Source: Paenibacillus pinisoli (GTDB taxonomy: Bacteria; Bacillota; Bacilli; Paenibacillales; Paenibacillaceae). From it: DNA of 64,000 nucleotides. The translations under genes were made by a program, and so were the position numbers. Location: positions 1 through 64,000 of the forward strand of contig NZ_QXQB01000001.1 in the NCBI RefSeq assembly GCF_003605435.1, read 5' to 3'. Position 1 is the first letter of the stretch; each line of letters opens with the position of its first letter. Below, piece by piece: positions 34,523 through 41,973 of the stretch. Below the pieces are notes generated by a model. It searched no databases and was not told the origin of the DNA. It saw only the letters and a program-made list of their open reading frames with translations.

Positions 34523-35047
34523 ATGCTGCAAAAGGCAACTTTCGCTGGCGGATGCTTCTGGTGTATGGTGACTCCATTCGAAGAGCAGCCTGGCATCCAT
34601 GGGATCGTATCCGGTTATATGGGCGGGCATGTCGAGAATCCAACCTATGAGCAGGTGCTGACTGGAGAAACAGGACATCAGGAGGTTGTGCAAATCACCT
34701 TTGATCCGAAAGTTTTTTCTTATGAGAGGCTGCTTGAGCTTTATTGGCCTCAGATCGACCCCACTGACGCTGTAGGCCAAGGCAACGATCGCAAGAGCCA
34801 ATACCGCGCTGCTATTCTCTATCATAATGAAGAGCAAAGATTGCTGGCGCTGAAATCCCGTGAAGAACTTGATAAAAGCGGACGCTTCGACAAACCAGTG
34901 GTCACTTCAATTGAGGAGGCTTCCGTCTTCTATCCGGCTGAAGAATATCATCAAAACTACCATAAGAAAAACCCGGAATTTTATAAAGAATCCCGCATCT
35001 ATTCTGGCCGTGACGCCATTATCGAAAAATATTGGAGCAAAGATTAA
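34523..35047 (+). CDS. msrA: Peptide-methionine (S)-S-oxide reductase
   Basis: Reduces methionine S-sulfoxide in proteins using thioredoxin. The catalytic motif GGCFWC is at residues 9-14 (nucleophile Cys11), followed by the family pattern GYMGGHVENPTYEQVLTGETGHQEVVQI and YHNEEQ...YHQNY. The 174 residues are normal for a stand-alone MsrA. I choose the ATG at 34523 because the ATG at 34517 touches the GAGGA ribosome binding site. An inverted repeat ATATTAG-GAA-CTAATAT lies at 34465-34481 in the promoter region. No msrB nearby. Confidence 0.95.
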   Translation: MLQKATFAGGCFWCMVTPFEEQPGIHGIVSGYMGGHVENPTYEQVLTGETGHQEVVQITFDPKVFSYERLLELYWPQIDPTDAVGQGNDRKSQYRAAILYHNEEQRLLALKSREELDKSGRFDKPVVTSIEEASVFYPAEEYHQNYHKKNPEFYKESRIYSGRDAIIEKYWSKD

Positions 35048-35060
35048 TGCCCTTAAACAA

Positions 35061-35085
35061 AAAGGCACCTCTTTAGGTGCCTTTT
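35061..35085 (+). terminator. Intrinsic terminator of msrA
   Basis: AAAAGGCACCT/AGGTGCCTTTT stem with a four-base loop. Confidence 0.9.
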
Positions 35086-35120
35086 CTGCTGCTTATTCGG
35101 ATGCTTGAGATATCTTATCA

Positions 35121-35693
35121 TCAATAAGCAATTAGATATTTATAATACGCTGGAAACTCTCGGATGATAGAATATACATCTCTAATCTCGAAGAATCGAG
35201 CATGGGCTCCGTAGACGTCGCTTACATCCATTTTTCGGAAGGCCAATTTCGTTCTAGTTACATGATAATACTGAGTCACAATCATCGCAGAATCCAGCTC
35301 CAACTCCTTCATGATTCTATTGGCATTCTGGGCGGTCATATAGGAGTTGTAACCGTTGTTATCCTCAAAGATTTTATTGCCAGGTATCCCTTGATCCACA
35401 AGGTAAGCCTTCATCACCTTGGCCTCATCGAATCCTTCCGAACCAATACCGCCGCTAACGATGACCATAGGGAAATATTCCTCTTCATATAACTCCACAG
35501 TTCGGTCTAATCTTGCTTTTAACCGTTCTGAAGGCTGACCATTCAGCTCTACTTTATTTCCAAGAACAACAGCCACATCAACTGGCTTCAATTCATCGGT
35601 TAAACCATCCAGGATGATGAGTACAGAGTGAATAATAAACCAGCTGACAAGAATGGCTGCTGCGATTAAAGCTCGTTTCATGAAAACCGACAT
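35121..35693 (-). CDS. YdcF-family (DUF218) protein
   Basis: 190 residues. An N-terminal membrane anchor (LIAAAILVSWFIIHSVLIIL) is followed by the DUF218 domain: VDVAVVLGNKVELNGQPSERLKARLDRTVELY, VIVSGGIGSEGFDEAKVMKAYL and AMIVTQYYHVTRTKLAF. Proteins of this family include ElyC and SanA, linked to envelope biogenesis and vancomycin sensitivity. The biochemical function is not settled. Ribosome binding site AGGTGAGAG. Monocistronic. Confidence 0.9.
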   Translation of the reverse strand: MSVFMKRALIAAAILVSWFIIHSVLIILDGLTDELKPVDVAVVLGNKVELNGQPSERLKARLDRTVELYEEEYFPMVIVSGGIGSEGFDEAKVMKAYLVDQGIPGNKIFEDNNGYNSYMTAQNANRIMKELELDSAMIVTQYYHVTRTKLAFRKMDVSDVYGAHARFFEIRDVYSIIREFPAYYKYLIAY

Positions 35694-35827
35694 AATCTCT
35701 CACCTGCGTTCTAAATGTATTTCACAAATTAATTCCTTTTAAGAATAACGGTTATAAGCATCATTTAGTTGCTATTAACCGTTGAAGAGCAGCCTAATCT
35801 CGTTTATTCACCAAAAGTTAGAAAAAA

Positions 35828-35856
35828 ACAGCCCTGCCCTAAAACGGCAGGACTGT
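35828..35856 (-). terminator. Intrinsic terminator of the marR-nitroreductase operon
   Basis: ACAGTCCTGCC/GGCAGGGCTGT stem (one G-U) followed on the minus strand by seven T. Confidence 0.85.
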
Positions 35857-35884
35857 TCATCTAACATTGAAAACATACCATAAT

Positions 35885-36376
35885 CTACAACAGTTCAAAT
35901 CTCAGCTGAGGCTCTTGCAGCGCTTTCTCGGAAGTTACATCAGCATGAACCGCGATATGCCCCACTTCCAACACAGCAGCGATCCGTTCATCGTCTTGTA
36001 ACATGAAGGCCTCTGCATGTTTACGGTCATACGTCCATTCATTCAGCGTCCAGCGGACGCCTAAGCTTCGCTCATGGGCGAGCAAGCGGAAATTTTGAAT
36101 CAGACAGCTGACAGCTGCAAAGTCCTCCTCCTGCTTATGAGAATCATGCTCTGCCTGCATGACGATCAACAGATAGGCTGGTGCTGGTTCCTGCAGACGA
36201 TTCAGTATCCCGCTGTTTTGGCCGTCGACATATATAAACCTCCACGGCTCGCGAAGTCCATCATTAGGCGCCCAGACCGCAATATTAAGCAGCTCCAGCA
36301 TAAGCTCCTTCGATACCGGTCTTTCTTCAAAATGGATCGGCTTGTTCAATCCTTCCGCCAAATCAGATAGTTTCAT
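35885..36376 (-). CDS. Nitroreductase-like flavoprotein, short form
   Basis: 163 residues. The N-terminal helix and LLELLNIAVWAPNDGLREPWRFIYV are the FMN-phosphate region of nitroreductases, with HERSLGVRWTL and VLEVGHIAVHAD corresponding to the core and C-terminal strand. It is shorter than ordinary nitroreductases (about 190-220) and starts without the RRS(I/V)R motif, so flavin binding may be partial. Ribosome binding site GGAGGG. It lies 14 bp downstream of the second nitroreductase, in the same operon. May form a heterodimer with it (inference). Confidence 0.78.
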   Translation of the reverse strand: MKLSDLAEGLNKPIHFEERPVSKELMLELLNIAVWAPNDGLREPWRFIYVDGQNSGILNRLQEPAPAYLLIVMQAEHDSHKQEEDFAAVSCLIQNFRLLAHERSLGVRWTLNEWTYDRKHAEAFMLQDDERIAAVLEVGHIAVHADVTSEKALQEPQLRFELL

Positions 36377-36390
36377 GCGTTAGCCCTCCT

Positions 36391-36966
36391 TTATATCGTG
36401 CTGCCTTCCCATATCGTCCACTTGCGCTCTGCCGGCGTTCTTTTCCGGCCTCTAGGTGCTTTGTCGAAGTAACCCAGATGAAGTATGCCGACGAACCTTT
36501 CGTCCTCCCGTATGCCGATTCCCTTAAAGAAACTTTCATTTTGGATAATGGACTCGGTGTCCCAAATCATGCCCAGTCCCCGTTCCCAGCCAAGCAGCTG
36601 AAAGCTCTGCATCATACCGCAGACTGCCGCAAAGTTCCGATCGCTAGTGAGCCGGTCCGTTCCTTGGGCAGACAACACGATGACATGTGCAGGAATTTCT
36701 GTAAATCTTCTTTTCATCACATCCAGCAGTTTCCCTGGAATCAGCTTGCCCAGCTTGCTCTGGGTGATCTGCGCGAGCATATAGTCCACCAGCTGTTTGC
36801 TTGACTCCGGAGTACCCGCATAGACTACGCGCCAAGCGCCAGCGTCCAAGGCAGGCTGCAGCCTAGCAGCGTCTCTCAGCAATTCAATGACCAGCTCTTG
36901 CTCTACCGGCAAGGCATTGCATTTCCGAATGCTTCTCCGAGCCATAATCAATTCAGACAAATTCAT
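36391..36966 (-). CDS. Nitroreductase-family protein
   Basis: 191 residues beginning MNLSELIMARRSIRKCNALPV, the FMN-binding RRSIR motif, then AARLQPALDAGAWRVVYAGTPE and LGWERGLGMIWDTESII. NAD(P)H-dependent reduction of nitro groups, quinones or flavin is the likely chemistry. The ATG at 36966 is nine bases from ATAGGAG, whereas the ATG at 36975 abuts it. It follows marR by 12 bp. The operon promoter carries a perfect Fur box, so an iron-linked reductase, for example ferric-chelate or flavin reduction, is worth considering. Confidence 0.85.
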   Translation of the reverse strand: MNLSELIMARRSIRKCNALPVEQELVIELLRDAARLQPALDAGAWRVVYAGTPESSKQLVDYMLAQITQSKLGKLIPGKLLDVMKRRFTEIPAHVIVLSAQGTDRLTSDRNFAAVCGMMQSFQLLGWERGLGMIWDTESIIQNESFFKGIGIREDERFVGILHLGYFDKAPRGRKRTPAERKWTIWEGSTI

Positions 36967-36978
36967 ACCGTTCATCTC

Positions 36979-37461
36979 CTATCTGGATTCAATAAATAGG
37001 CTCGTGTCCTGAAGAAACTGATGGATCACCTTCAACTGCTCATCCGAGTATTTATCCAAAAAACGATAAAAGCGTTCCGCTTCTAGTTCATGGAGCCGCT
37101 CATGCAAGTCGAAGATTTTTTTGCCCTGCGGCGACAGCCGAAAATACATCTCCTTCTTATTGTCATTCATCTGCGTGCGTTTGACGAAACCTTCCTCAAG
37201 CAGCTTATTGCCGATCTTCGTAATGCTCGCCTTGGACAAATTCATCTTTTCGGCAATTCCGGTATTGTTTATCGGTTCATGATGGCCAATGCAATCGAGC
37301 ACATGAATCGTCGTTAAGTTTTGTGGTAGCTTCTCAATGGCCGTCCTTTCGGCAATGTTGAAGAATTGATCCATTTCCATTTCCTTATGGCTTTCGAAGA
37401 CATGCAGCAACCGTATATATTGCTCATACAAAAGCTGCTTCGTTCGATGAGTTGTGTCCAA
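36979..37461 (-). CDS. MarR-family transcriptional regulator
   Basis: 160 residues. Winged helix-turn-helix: GIAEKMNLSKASITKIGNKLLEEGFVKRTQMNDNKKEMYFRLSPQG (about 74-119). The start is TTG at 37461 with AAGGAGTGG seven bases upstream. First gene of the marR-nitroreductase-nitroreductase operon. It probably represses its own operon through the 18-bp palindrome at 37540-37557, which overlaps the -35 box. Confidence 0.92.
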   Translation of the reverse strand: MDTTHRTKQLLYEQYIRLLHVFESHKEMEMDQFFNIAERTAIEKLPQNLTTIHVLDCIGHHEPINNTGIAEKMNLSKASITKIGNKLLEEGFVKRTQMNDNKKEMYFRLSPQGKKIFDLHERLHELEAERFYRFLDKYSDEQLKVIHQFLQDTSLFIESR

Positions 37462-37516
37462 CTTAAACCACTCCTTGTTTATGTGTAAATTAAAAACGAA
37501 TCATTTTAGAGATGCC

Positions 37517-37557
37517 ATTTATAAGAGCACATTGAAGATTTGTTAACTAGTTAACAA
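37517..37557 (-). promoter_or_regulatory. marR-nitroreductase promoter with 18-bp palindromic operator
   Basis: On the minus strand TTAACA (one mismatch from TTGACA), a 17-bp spacer and TATAAA form a good sigma-A promoter. The -35 box lies within the perfect palindrome TTGTTAACTAGTTAACAA (37540-37557), an ideal site for a MarR dimer. Confidence 0.7.
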
Positions 37558-37568
37558 TATATCATGAA

Positions 37569-37583
37569 TGATAATCATTATCA
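37569..37583. promoter_or_regulatory. Perfect Fur box (7-1-7), TGATAATCATTATCA
   Basis: Matches every fixed position of the Bacillus Fur consensus TGATAATnATTATCA. It lies 12 bp upstream of the MarR palindrome and just upstream of the -35 box of the marR-nitroreductase operon. The PerR and Zur consensus sequences differ at defined positions, so Fur is the best match. No other promoter seems to face it. Confidence 0.7.
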
Positions 37584-37630
37584 ACCGACAATGCAGAAAT
37601 CCTTTGATTCATATGCGAGGGCAATATAAA

Positions 37631-37655
37631 AAGCAGACAGTTCAACCGTCTGCTT
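37631..37655 (-). terminator. Intrinsic terminator of the frameshifted gene
   Basis: AAGCAGAC/GTCTGCTT stem with T5 on the minus strand, ten bases after the stop codon of the restored frame (37665). The closeness supports the longer reading of that gene. Confidence 0.8.
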
Positions 37656-37664
37656 GTTTCCTGT

Positions 37665-38089
37665 TTAGCTATCATCAGCTTCATTTTGAATTTGATCCAT
37701 TAACTCTCTTATCATATTCTCATGCTTTGGCATTTCATCCATAATCCACTTTCTTCCTTCTTTTGTTGTTTCATATCTATTGGCTCCCCAAAAAATGATT
37801 TTTGGGTTACATTGCTTTGTACCCACGTTATTGCTTTTTCTGCGTTTATGATTCCTAGATATACGGTTGGTGTTAGCGCAATTTTTAATAAGGGCTTTTC
37901 GATATCACTCCGGTAATAACAGATGTGCGCTATTATCGCAAAGTAGGATAACGCTGCAGCTTCACAATTGTAGCTTGGTAGGTAACGACTTATTGCAGAA
38001 ATAATTTCTTCATCAGTTATCACAGTTGGAGAAGCTTTGACCGAATCACATATTTCTCTAAGTCTCTTGTCAGAAGTACTGCCAATCAT
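37665..38089 (-). pseudogene. Hypothetical protein, apparent single-base frameshift
   Basis: From the ATG at 38089 the frame reads MIGSTSDKRLREICDSV... for about 97 residues, then hits two homopolymers on the minus strand (A5 at 37803-37799 and T6 at 37795-37790). The open frame afterwards ends in a short, odd tail. The alternative frame continues IIFWGANRYETTKEGRKWIM and then DEMPKHENMIRELMDQIQNE to a TAA at 37665, directly before the terminator. One added base restores a 141-residue protein. I do not recognise the family. It could be a true mutation, a sequencing error or phase variation. Confidence 0.65.
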
Positions 38090-38172
38090 TCTACTCCCCC
38101 TTGTGTGAATAGCTGCCTTAAACCATCATCCAATATTAACCCTCCAAGTTGGGTTTGCTAGGAATATTCATT

Positions 38173-38739
38173 TCAATCCTCATTATTCAATACGTTTTCG
38201 ATAAGCATATTACTACTCTCAAGAATTCTAAGCGTTTCAGCTGATTCCACCAAATCAGTCAAAAATCGATTTGAGAGATTATTCAGCTCTCTTACAGCGT
38301 CGATGATCTCCTGCATCTGTAGGTCATGTTTATGAAGTTCATCCAGCTTTTTCGCTTCAATGTTGGCCTTAATCTGCTGTTGATGAATTCCGACATTATC
38401 TACAAACTTATACAATGGTTCTTGCAGATTTATTGGAATCAAAGTATCGACATGCTCTTGTGAAATGTTGCTTAATGATTTCATTCTTTGAATCGGACTC
38501 CATCTCAGAGGGCCATCTATTCGCCCAACAATATATGCGTAGTCTTCAGGTGTCTTAGCATCGATCACAAATTCAAGGATAAATGAATAATTTGTCCAGA
38601 CACTGAAAATCTCTGCCTGCACTGCATTATCGGCATCCGCCATAAGCCATATTTCTTCCATTGACTCTTTCGAAGAGCTGCAGCTTGCTAAGAAAATCAT
38701 AGCAATTATTAATAATACGTTTAATTATTTCGTTTTCAC
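38173..38739 (-). pseudogene. Putative lipoprotein with a stop codon inside its signal peptide
   Basis: The readable frame from the ATG at 38700 starts MIFLASCSSS and gives 175 residues, but without a ribosome binding site. Extending the same frame upstream gives GTG AAA ACG AAA TAA (38727-38725) and then LNVLLIIAMIFLASC: a complete lipoprotein signal peptide with lipobox LASC, preceded by AGGAGA, interrupted by TAA at codon 5. The mature part is hydrophilic, partly coiled-coil (IHQQQIKANIEAKKLDELHK). It is probably inactive or poorly exported. Family not recognised. Neighbour of the frameshifted gene at 37665. Confidence 0.6.
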
Positions 38740-38874
38740 TCTCCTACACTCCTTCAAAATCATAGCAGTTCAACAAAGTTACCGGCAAAAGCCAAAATAC
38801 CACGAGAAAAACTGCTGTGTAAGTACACCACCGGAGTTCCAACACCCATCCGTTCGTAATACAGCTCCATATGG

Positions 38875-39318
38875 TTACATGGAAGATACGGCACCCTGTC
38901 TTAGCTCCTCAATCGTGAATAGGTGTTTTTCCAGGCTGTAGTAGTAATTGCCGCTAATCGAATTAAACTGAAACACACAGTAATCCGGGTCATCTATGCC
39001 TAGCGGATAATACTTTTCATCGCCTTCAGTCCATAGTAGAACTCTGCTTTCATGATCCTGGCAAACCTTCATATCTCCTATCAGCATAAGCCCGTTGTTT
39101 TTTCCTGCAAAATAAAGCGACGCCTTCGAGTTCGCTATAAACTGCTGGGTCCGAATAGACGAAGTGTTCGTCGAGAACCAGAAGGTTGCTAATCCATCAT
39201 GCACCCGCTTGAACATTTGCTTAGTGTTCGGATATCCGCTTTCATCAACAGAGCTAACCATAATGGTAGGAGACTCTTCAACCAAGGACTTGATTTGCTT
39301 CAAGGTAACGGGATTCAT
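38875..39318 (-). CDS. Pyridoxamine 5'-phosphate oxidase-like flavin-binding protein
   Basis: 147 residues of the PNPOx-like split-barrel family: TLKQIKSLVEESPTIMVSSVDESGYPNTKQMFKR, FSTNTSSIRTQQFIANSKASLYF and GLMLIGDMKVCQD. The members bind FMN or F420 and mostly have unknown substrates, and this size fits the general-stress protein 26 group. The stop codon of the preceding marR lies within its ribosome binding site (GAGGAGTAA), so the pair is translationally coupled. GTG at 39321 is an alternative start. Confidence 0.88.
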   Translation of the reverse strand: MNPVTLKQIKSLVEESPTIMVSSVDESGYPNTKQMFKRVHDGLATFWFSTNTSSIRTQQFIANSKASLYFAGKNNGLMLIGDMKVCQDHESRVLLWTEGDEKYYPLGIDDPDYCVFQFNSISGNYYYSLEKHLFTIEELRQGAVSSM

Positions 39319-39322
39319 CACA

Positions 39323-39763
39323 TTACTCCTCGTATCGTTTTAGATTGTGAAGCACTCTTGCAAGCATGTTGTCGAACTGAGCAATTTCTTTATCTGAAAA
39401 TCCTTCATAAAACAGTTCATTCATCTGAGCAGTGACTTTCTCGTAGTGTTCATTCAATGCTTTTGCCTGCGGAGTAAGTATAATCCGAATCTGTCGCCGG
39501 TCTTTGGGATCGGGGTTGCGCTGAATATGGCCTTGCTCGCACATACGGTCAAGCATGCTGGTGAGCGTCGTCTTGGCTAATGATGTCTTCTCGCCTAGTT
39601 CCGTTATGGTCACATCATCCTTCTGCCAAAGAACAAACAAGATGCGCCCCTGAGCTCCGTTAAATTCCTCAATTGCATGTTCTTTAAGAAACTTTTCAAA
39701 AATCCGATTGCTTAGCTGCTTGATTTGGGAAATATAAAATCCCCCGCGCGTCTCCGTTTTCAT
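39323..39763 (-). CDS. MarR-family transcriptional regulator
   Basis: 146 residues. Winged helix-turn-helix: VTITELGEKTSLAKTTLTSMLDRMCEQGHIQRNPDPKDRRQIRIILT (about 50-96), typical of MarR. Ribosome binding site AAAGGTGGTGG. It is the promoter-proximal gene of a two-gene operon with the PNPOx-like protein. An inverted repeat ATATAG-(7)-CTATAT at 39787-39805 lies in its promoter and is a candidate operator. Confidence 0.92.
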   Translation of the reverse strand: MKTETRGGFYISQIKQLSNRIFEKFLKEHAIEEFNGAQGRILFVLWQKDDVTITELGEKTSLAKTTLTSMLDRMCEQGHIQRNPDPKDRRQIRIILTPQAKALNEHYEKVTAQMNELFYEGFSDKEIAQFDNMLARVLHNLKRYEE

Positions 39764-39786
39764 GAAGCCACCACCTTTATCTTACG

Positions 39787-39805
39787 ATATAGGATAATAC
39801 TATAT
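39787..39805. promoter_or_regulatory. Candidate MarR operator
   Basis: ATATAG-GATAATA-CTATAT, 24 bp upstream of the marR start codon and overlapping likely promoter elements. Arms of 6 bp only. Confidence 0.4.
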
Positions 39806-39866
39806 AGAACTATTAGCAAGAGGATTTTTTACTTTTCGTTCCAATATCTCTAATGAAAAGAATAAA

Positions 39867-39887
39867 AACCTCCTATCTAAGGAGGTT
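39867..39887 (-). terminator. Intrinsic terminator of the arsR-ydcZ-ydcZ operon
   Basis: AACCTCCT/AGGAGGTT stem followed on the minus strand by TTTTTAT, 24 bp after the second transporter gene. Confidence 0.8.
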
Positions 39888-39911
39888 CCACTAACCTGCG
39901 AATTGCGATGA

Positions 39912-40376
39912 TTATCCGTCTTTAGCCGTCTGACTTTTCCTATTCCCTACATAAATCAATCTTAAAGCAATCAACATAAGCACGATAGCGAGACCTCGCT
40001 GCCAATCGAATGTAATCTGCGCTCCGCCGAAGAAGCCAAAGTGGTCTATGACGATTCCCGCTCCCAACTGCCCGACTACTGTCGAAATACTTGCAGCAAT
40101 GACCCCGATTTTCGGAACTGCAAATATGGTCAAGAACAGGAAGCCGACACCGAACCAAACTGCGCTTAATTGCCATTTGGGAGCATCCAGAACACCGGCA
40201 ATATCTCCTTTTCCGAAAAATAATACCGCAATTAACAAAAACATCGCGCCAGTCAATAAAGTCAGAAACGTACTTTCGAACGTGCCAGCCTCGCGGCTGA
40301 ATGCCCCGTTCACGGAAGATTGTGCGCTTAACAATATGCCGCAAATAAGTGCGCCTGCTAATAAAATAATAGTCAT
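39912..40376 (-). CDS. DMT-superfamily transporter, YdcZ/DUF606 type (second of a pair)
   Basis: 154 residues with five predicted membrane segments. DUF606 proteins are half-size members of the drug/metabolite transporter superfamily and often occur as tandem pairs that presumably assemble as heterodimers. Typical are LLSAQSSVNGAFSREAGTFESTFLTLLTGA and ISTVVGQLGAGIVIDHFGFFG. Ribosome binding site GAGGGG, 17 bp after its partner. Substrate unknown. Confidence 0.88.
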   Translation of the reverse strand: MTIILLAGALICGILLSAQSSVNGAFSREAGTFESTFLTLLTGAMFLLIAVLFFGKGDIAGVLDAPKWQLSAVWFGVGFLFLTIFAVPKIGVIAASISTVVGQLGAGIVIDHFGFFGGAQITFDWQRGLAIVLMLIALRLIYVGNRKSQTAKDG

Positions 40377-40393
40377 TAGTTATCCCCTCAAGT

Positions 40394-40825
40394 TTAGAAT
40401 ACGAGCAGCAATGCCGCGAACATCAATGCGACAGCCATCATTTTTTCTTTTGTCACCTTTATTTTCGCACTTCCTAGCCAGCCATTATGCTCAATCACCA
40501 TACTCATCGCCATTTGCCCGGCAATAACGCTTATCATGGTAAGACCGACTCCCAAATAAGGAATGCCGTATACGAGTAAAGTTAAATAAATGACACCTAA
40601 TATCCCCCCGCTCAGCTGCCACTTAGGCGCTCGTTTCGAATAGGACAGCTTGCCTTTGCCGAAAAACAACAATATAACGCCGATAATGACTGAACCCACT
40701 GCAAAATTATAAAAGCTGGTCTCCAGCTTTCCGATTGATTCTCCCAGCACCCCATATATAGCTCCTTCAATGCTTAAGGAGACGCCAGCCAATAATGCAA
40801 GTACATACACCCAGATCTTCGTCAT
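40394..40825 (-). CDS. DMT-superfamily transporter, YdcZ/DUF606 type (first of a pair)
   Basis: 143 residues from the ATG at 40825 (MTKIWVYVLALLAGVSLSIEGAIYGVLGESIG), five membrane segments, with MISVIAGQMAMSMVIEHNGWLG matching the same position of the partner gene. The frame opens upstream at 40873, but the residues before 40825 coincide with an operator-like sequence, not protein-like sequence. Follows arsR by 55 bp. The pair resembles ArsR-regulated small-molecule exporters. Confidence 0.88.
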   Translation of the reverse strand: MTKIWVYVLALLAGVSLSIEGAIYGVLGESIGKLETSFYNFAVGSVIIGVILLFFGKGKLSYSKRAPKWQLSGGILGVIYLTLLVYGIPYLGVGLTMISVIAGQMAMSMVIEHNGWLGSAKIKVTKEKMMAVALMFAALLLVF

Positions 40826-40845
40826 GAGTTTAATCACATCCTTAT

Positions 40846-40861
40846 TTCGAGAATTGTCGAT
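40846..40861. promoter_or_regulatory. ArsR operator copy B, between arsR and the transporter pair
   Basis: TTCGAGAATTGTCGAT, an imperfect palindrome around AATT, nearly identical to the copy upstream of arsR (41213-41228). Both carry the flanking sequence CATATCGA on one side. Confidence 0.55.
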
Positions 40862-40879
40862 ATGAATGAGCAAAAATTT

Positions 40880-41200
40880 TTAGAGCTCTATTTTTAAACG
40901 CTCCGTTAGTTCCGTAATGTTTTTTTCGTTTCTGCGGTAATAGGTCCACTTCCCATGGCGTTCAGACTCAAGCAATCCGATGCGCTCAAGCATGGACAAA
41001 TAGTGGGAAGTCGTTGACTGTGACAGCCCGGCACGCTCTTGAATATCCCCTACACAGACGCCTCCCTTTTCGCTGATGTTTTTGGAAAGATGCGCCGTCG
41101 GTTTATCAAAATGCTCCAGGGGCTCTTTCAACCACTCCAGCATGTCCAGCCGGGTCTCATTGCCCAGCACTTTAAAAACTTCCACAAGGTCATTTTTCAT
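40880..41200 (-). CDS. ArsR-family transcriptional regulator
   Basis: 106-residue winged helix-turn-helix repressor (VFKVLGNETRLDMLEWLKEP, then VGDIQERAGLSQSTTSHYLSMLERIGLLESERHGKWTYYRRNE). A single Cys (GGVCVGD) precedes the recognition helix, so the ELCVCDL-type metal site is absent and a non-metal signal is likely. TATAAT lies four bases before the ATG and there is no ribosome binding site, so the mRNA may be leaderless or the true start may lie downstream. First gene of the operon with the YdcZ pair. Confidence 0.9.
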   Translation of the reverse strand: MKNDLVEVFKVLGNETRLDMLEWLKEPLEHFDKPTAHLSKNISEKGGVCVGDIQERAGLSQSTTSHYLSMLERIGLLESERHGKWTYYRRNEKNITELTERLKIEL

Positions 41201-41212
41201 AGTATTATATTA

Positions 41213-41228
41213 ATCGATAATTCTCGAT
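41213..41228. promoter_or_regulatory. ArsR operator copy A, upstream of arsR
   Basis: ATCGATAATTCTCGAT, a near-perfect palindrome around AATT located 13 bp upstream of the arsR start codon, within the promoter. Matches copy B at 40846-40861. Confidence 0.55.
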
Positions 41229-41242
41229 ATGTAAATTGTTGA

Positions 41243-41827
41243 TTACTCACTTTGACTTTCATCTCCTGCTTTGAACTCATCTTCCAGCATAGACATCGTA
41301 ATCATATTATGAAACTTACCGTTCATATACAGAACATCTCGCTGCAATCCCTCTCGCTTGAAGCCGAGCTTCTCGTATACGTGAATTGCGCGCGGATTAA
41401 AGGCGTAAACGCCCAGATCTATCCGATGCAGATTTAGGGTGTTGAAGCCATATTGGAGCATGAGCAGCATTGCTTGAGTTCCGTAACCCTTCCCGCGATG
41501 CCGAGTGCCTTGAATGCCGATTCGAATGTTGGCGCTGCGGTTAACCTTATCGATTTCATTGAGCACCACTTCGCCAAGCAGCTCATTGGTTTCTTTCAGG
41601 AAGATCAATAAATCAACTCGATCATCGCTATTCAGATGACCAATCTTATTGATCCAAGCTGCGATTTCCTCTCGGGTAAAAGATTTTTGTGAACCAGTTA
41701 GCTGAATCATCTCTGTATCTTGCAAAAAGGCATAATAATCGTCCAGATCGGATTCCTTAGCCAATCTGAGATAAATTTCGCGACCATCTAACTGGAGCCC
41801 TATACTGTCCTGCTCCTTGTTGCTCAT
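41243..41827 (-). CDS. GNAT-family N-acetyltransferase, RimJ/RimL-like
   Basis: 194 residues. The acetyl-CoA-binding core is RIGIQGTRHRGKGYGTQAMLLMLQYGF (motif A, R/Q-x-x-G-x-G/A seen as RGKGYG), followed by LHRIDLGVYAFNPRAIHVYEKLGFKREG, the standard motif B. Ribosome binding site AAGGAGG. Stand-alone gene, divergent from nothing. The substrate could be a ribosomal protein N-terminus, an aminoglycoside or a small amine and cannot be told. Confidence 0.92.
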   Translation of the reverse strand: MSNKEQDSIGLQLDGREIYLRLAKESDLDDYYAFLQDTEMIQLTGSQKSFTREEIAAWINKIGHLNSDDRVDLLIFLKETNELLGEVVLNEIDKVNRSANIRIGIQGTRHRGKGYGTQAMLLMLQYGFNTLNLHRIDLGVYAFNPRAIHVYEKLGFKREGLQRDVLYMNGKFHNMITMSMLEDEFKAGDESQSE

Positions 41828-41973
41828 CTAAGTTTCCTCCTTGCTGTATATAACTTGTACATCGCCAGCACCGCGAATGGTTTAAGAGACAATATTGCAA
41901 GCCGATATCTGTAATCTTAATTCCTCTAGCTGCAGACTGCAAACAAGAAACCATATGGCCAGTACCGTATCAT

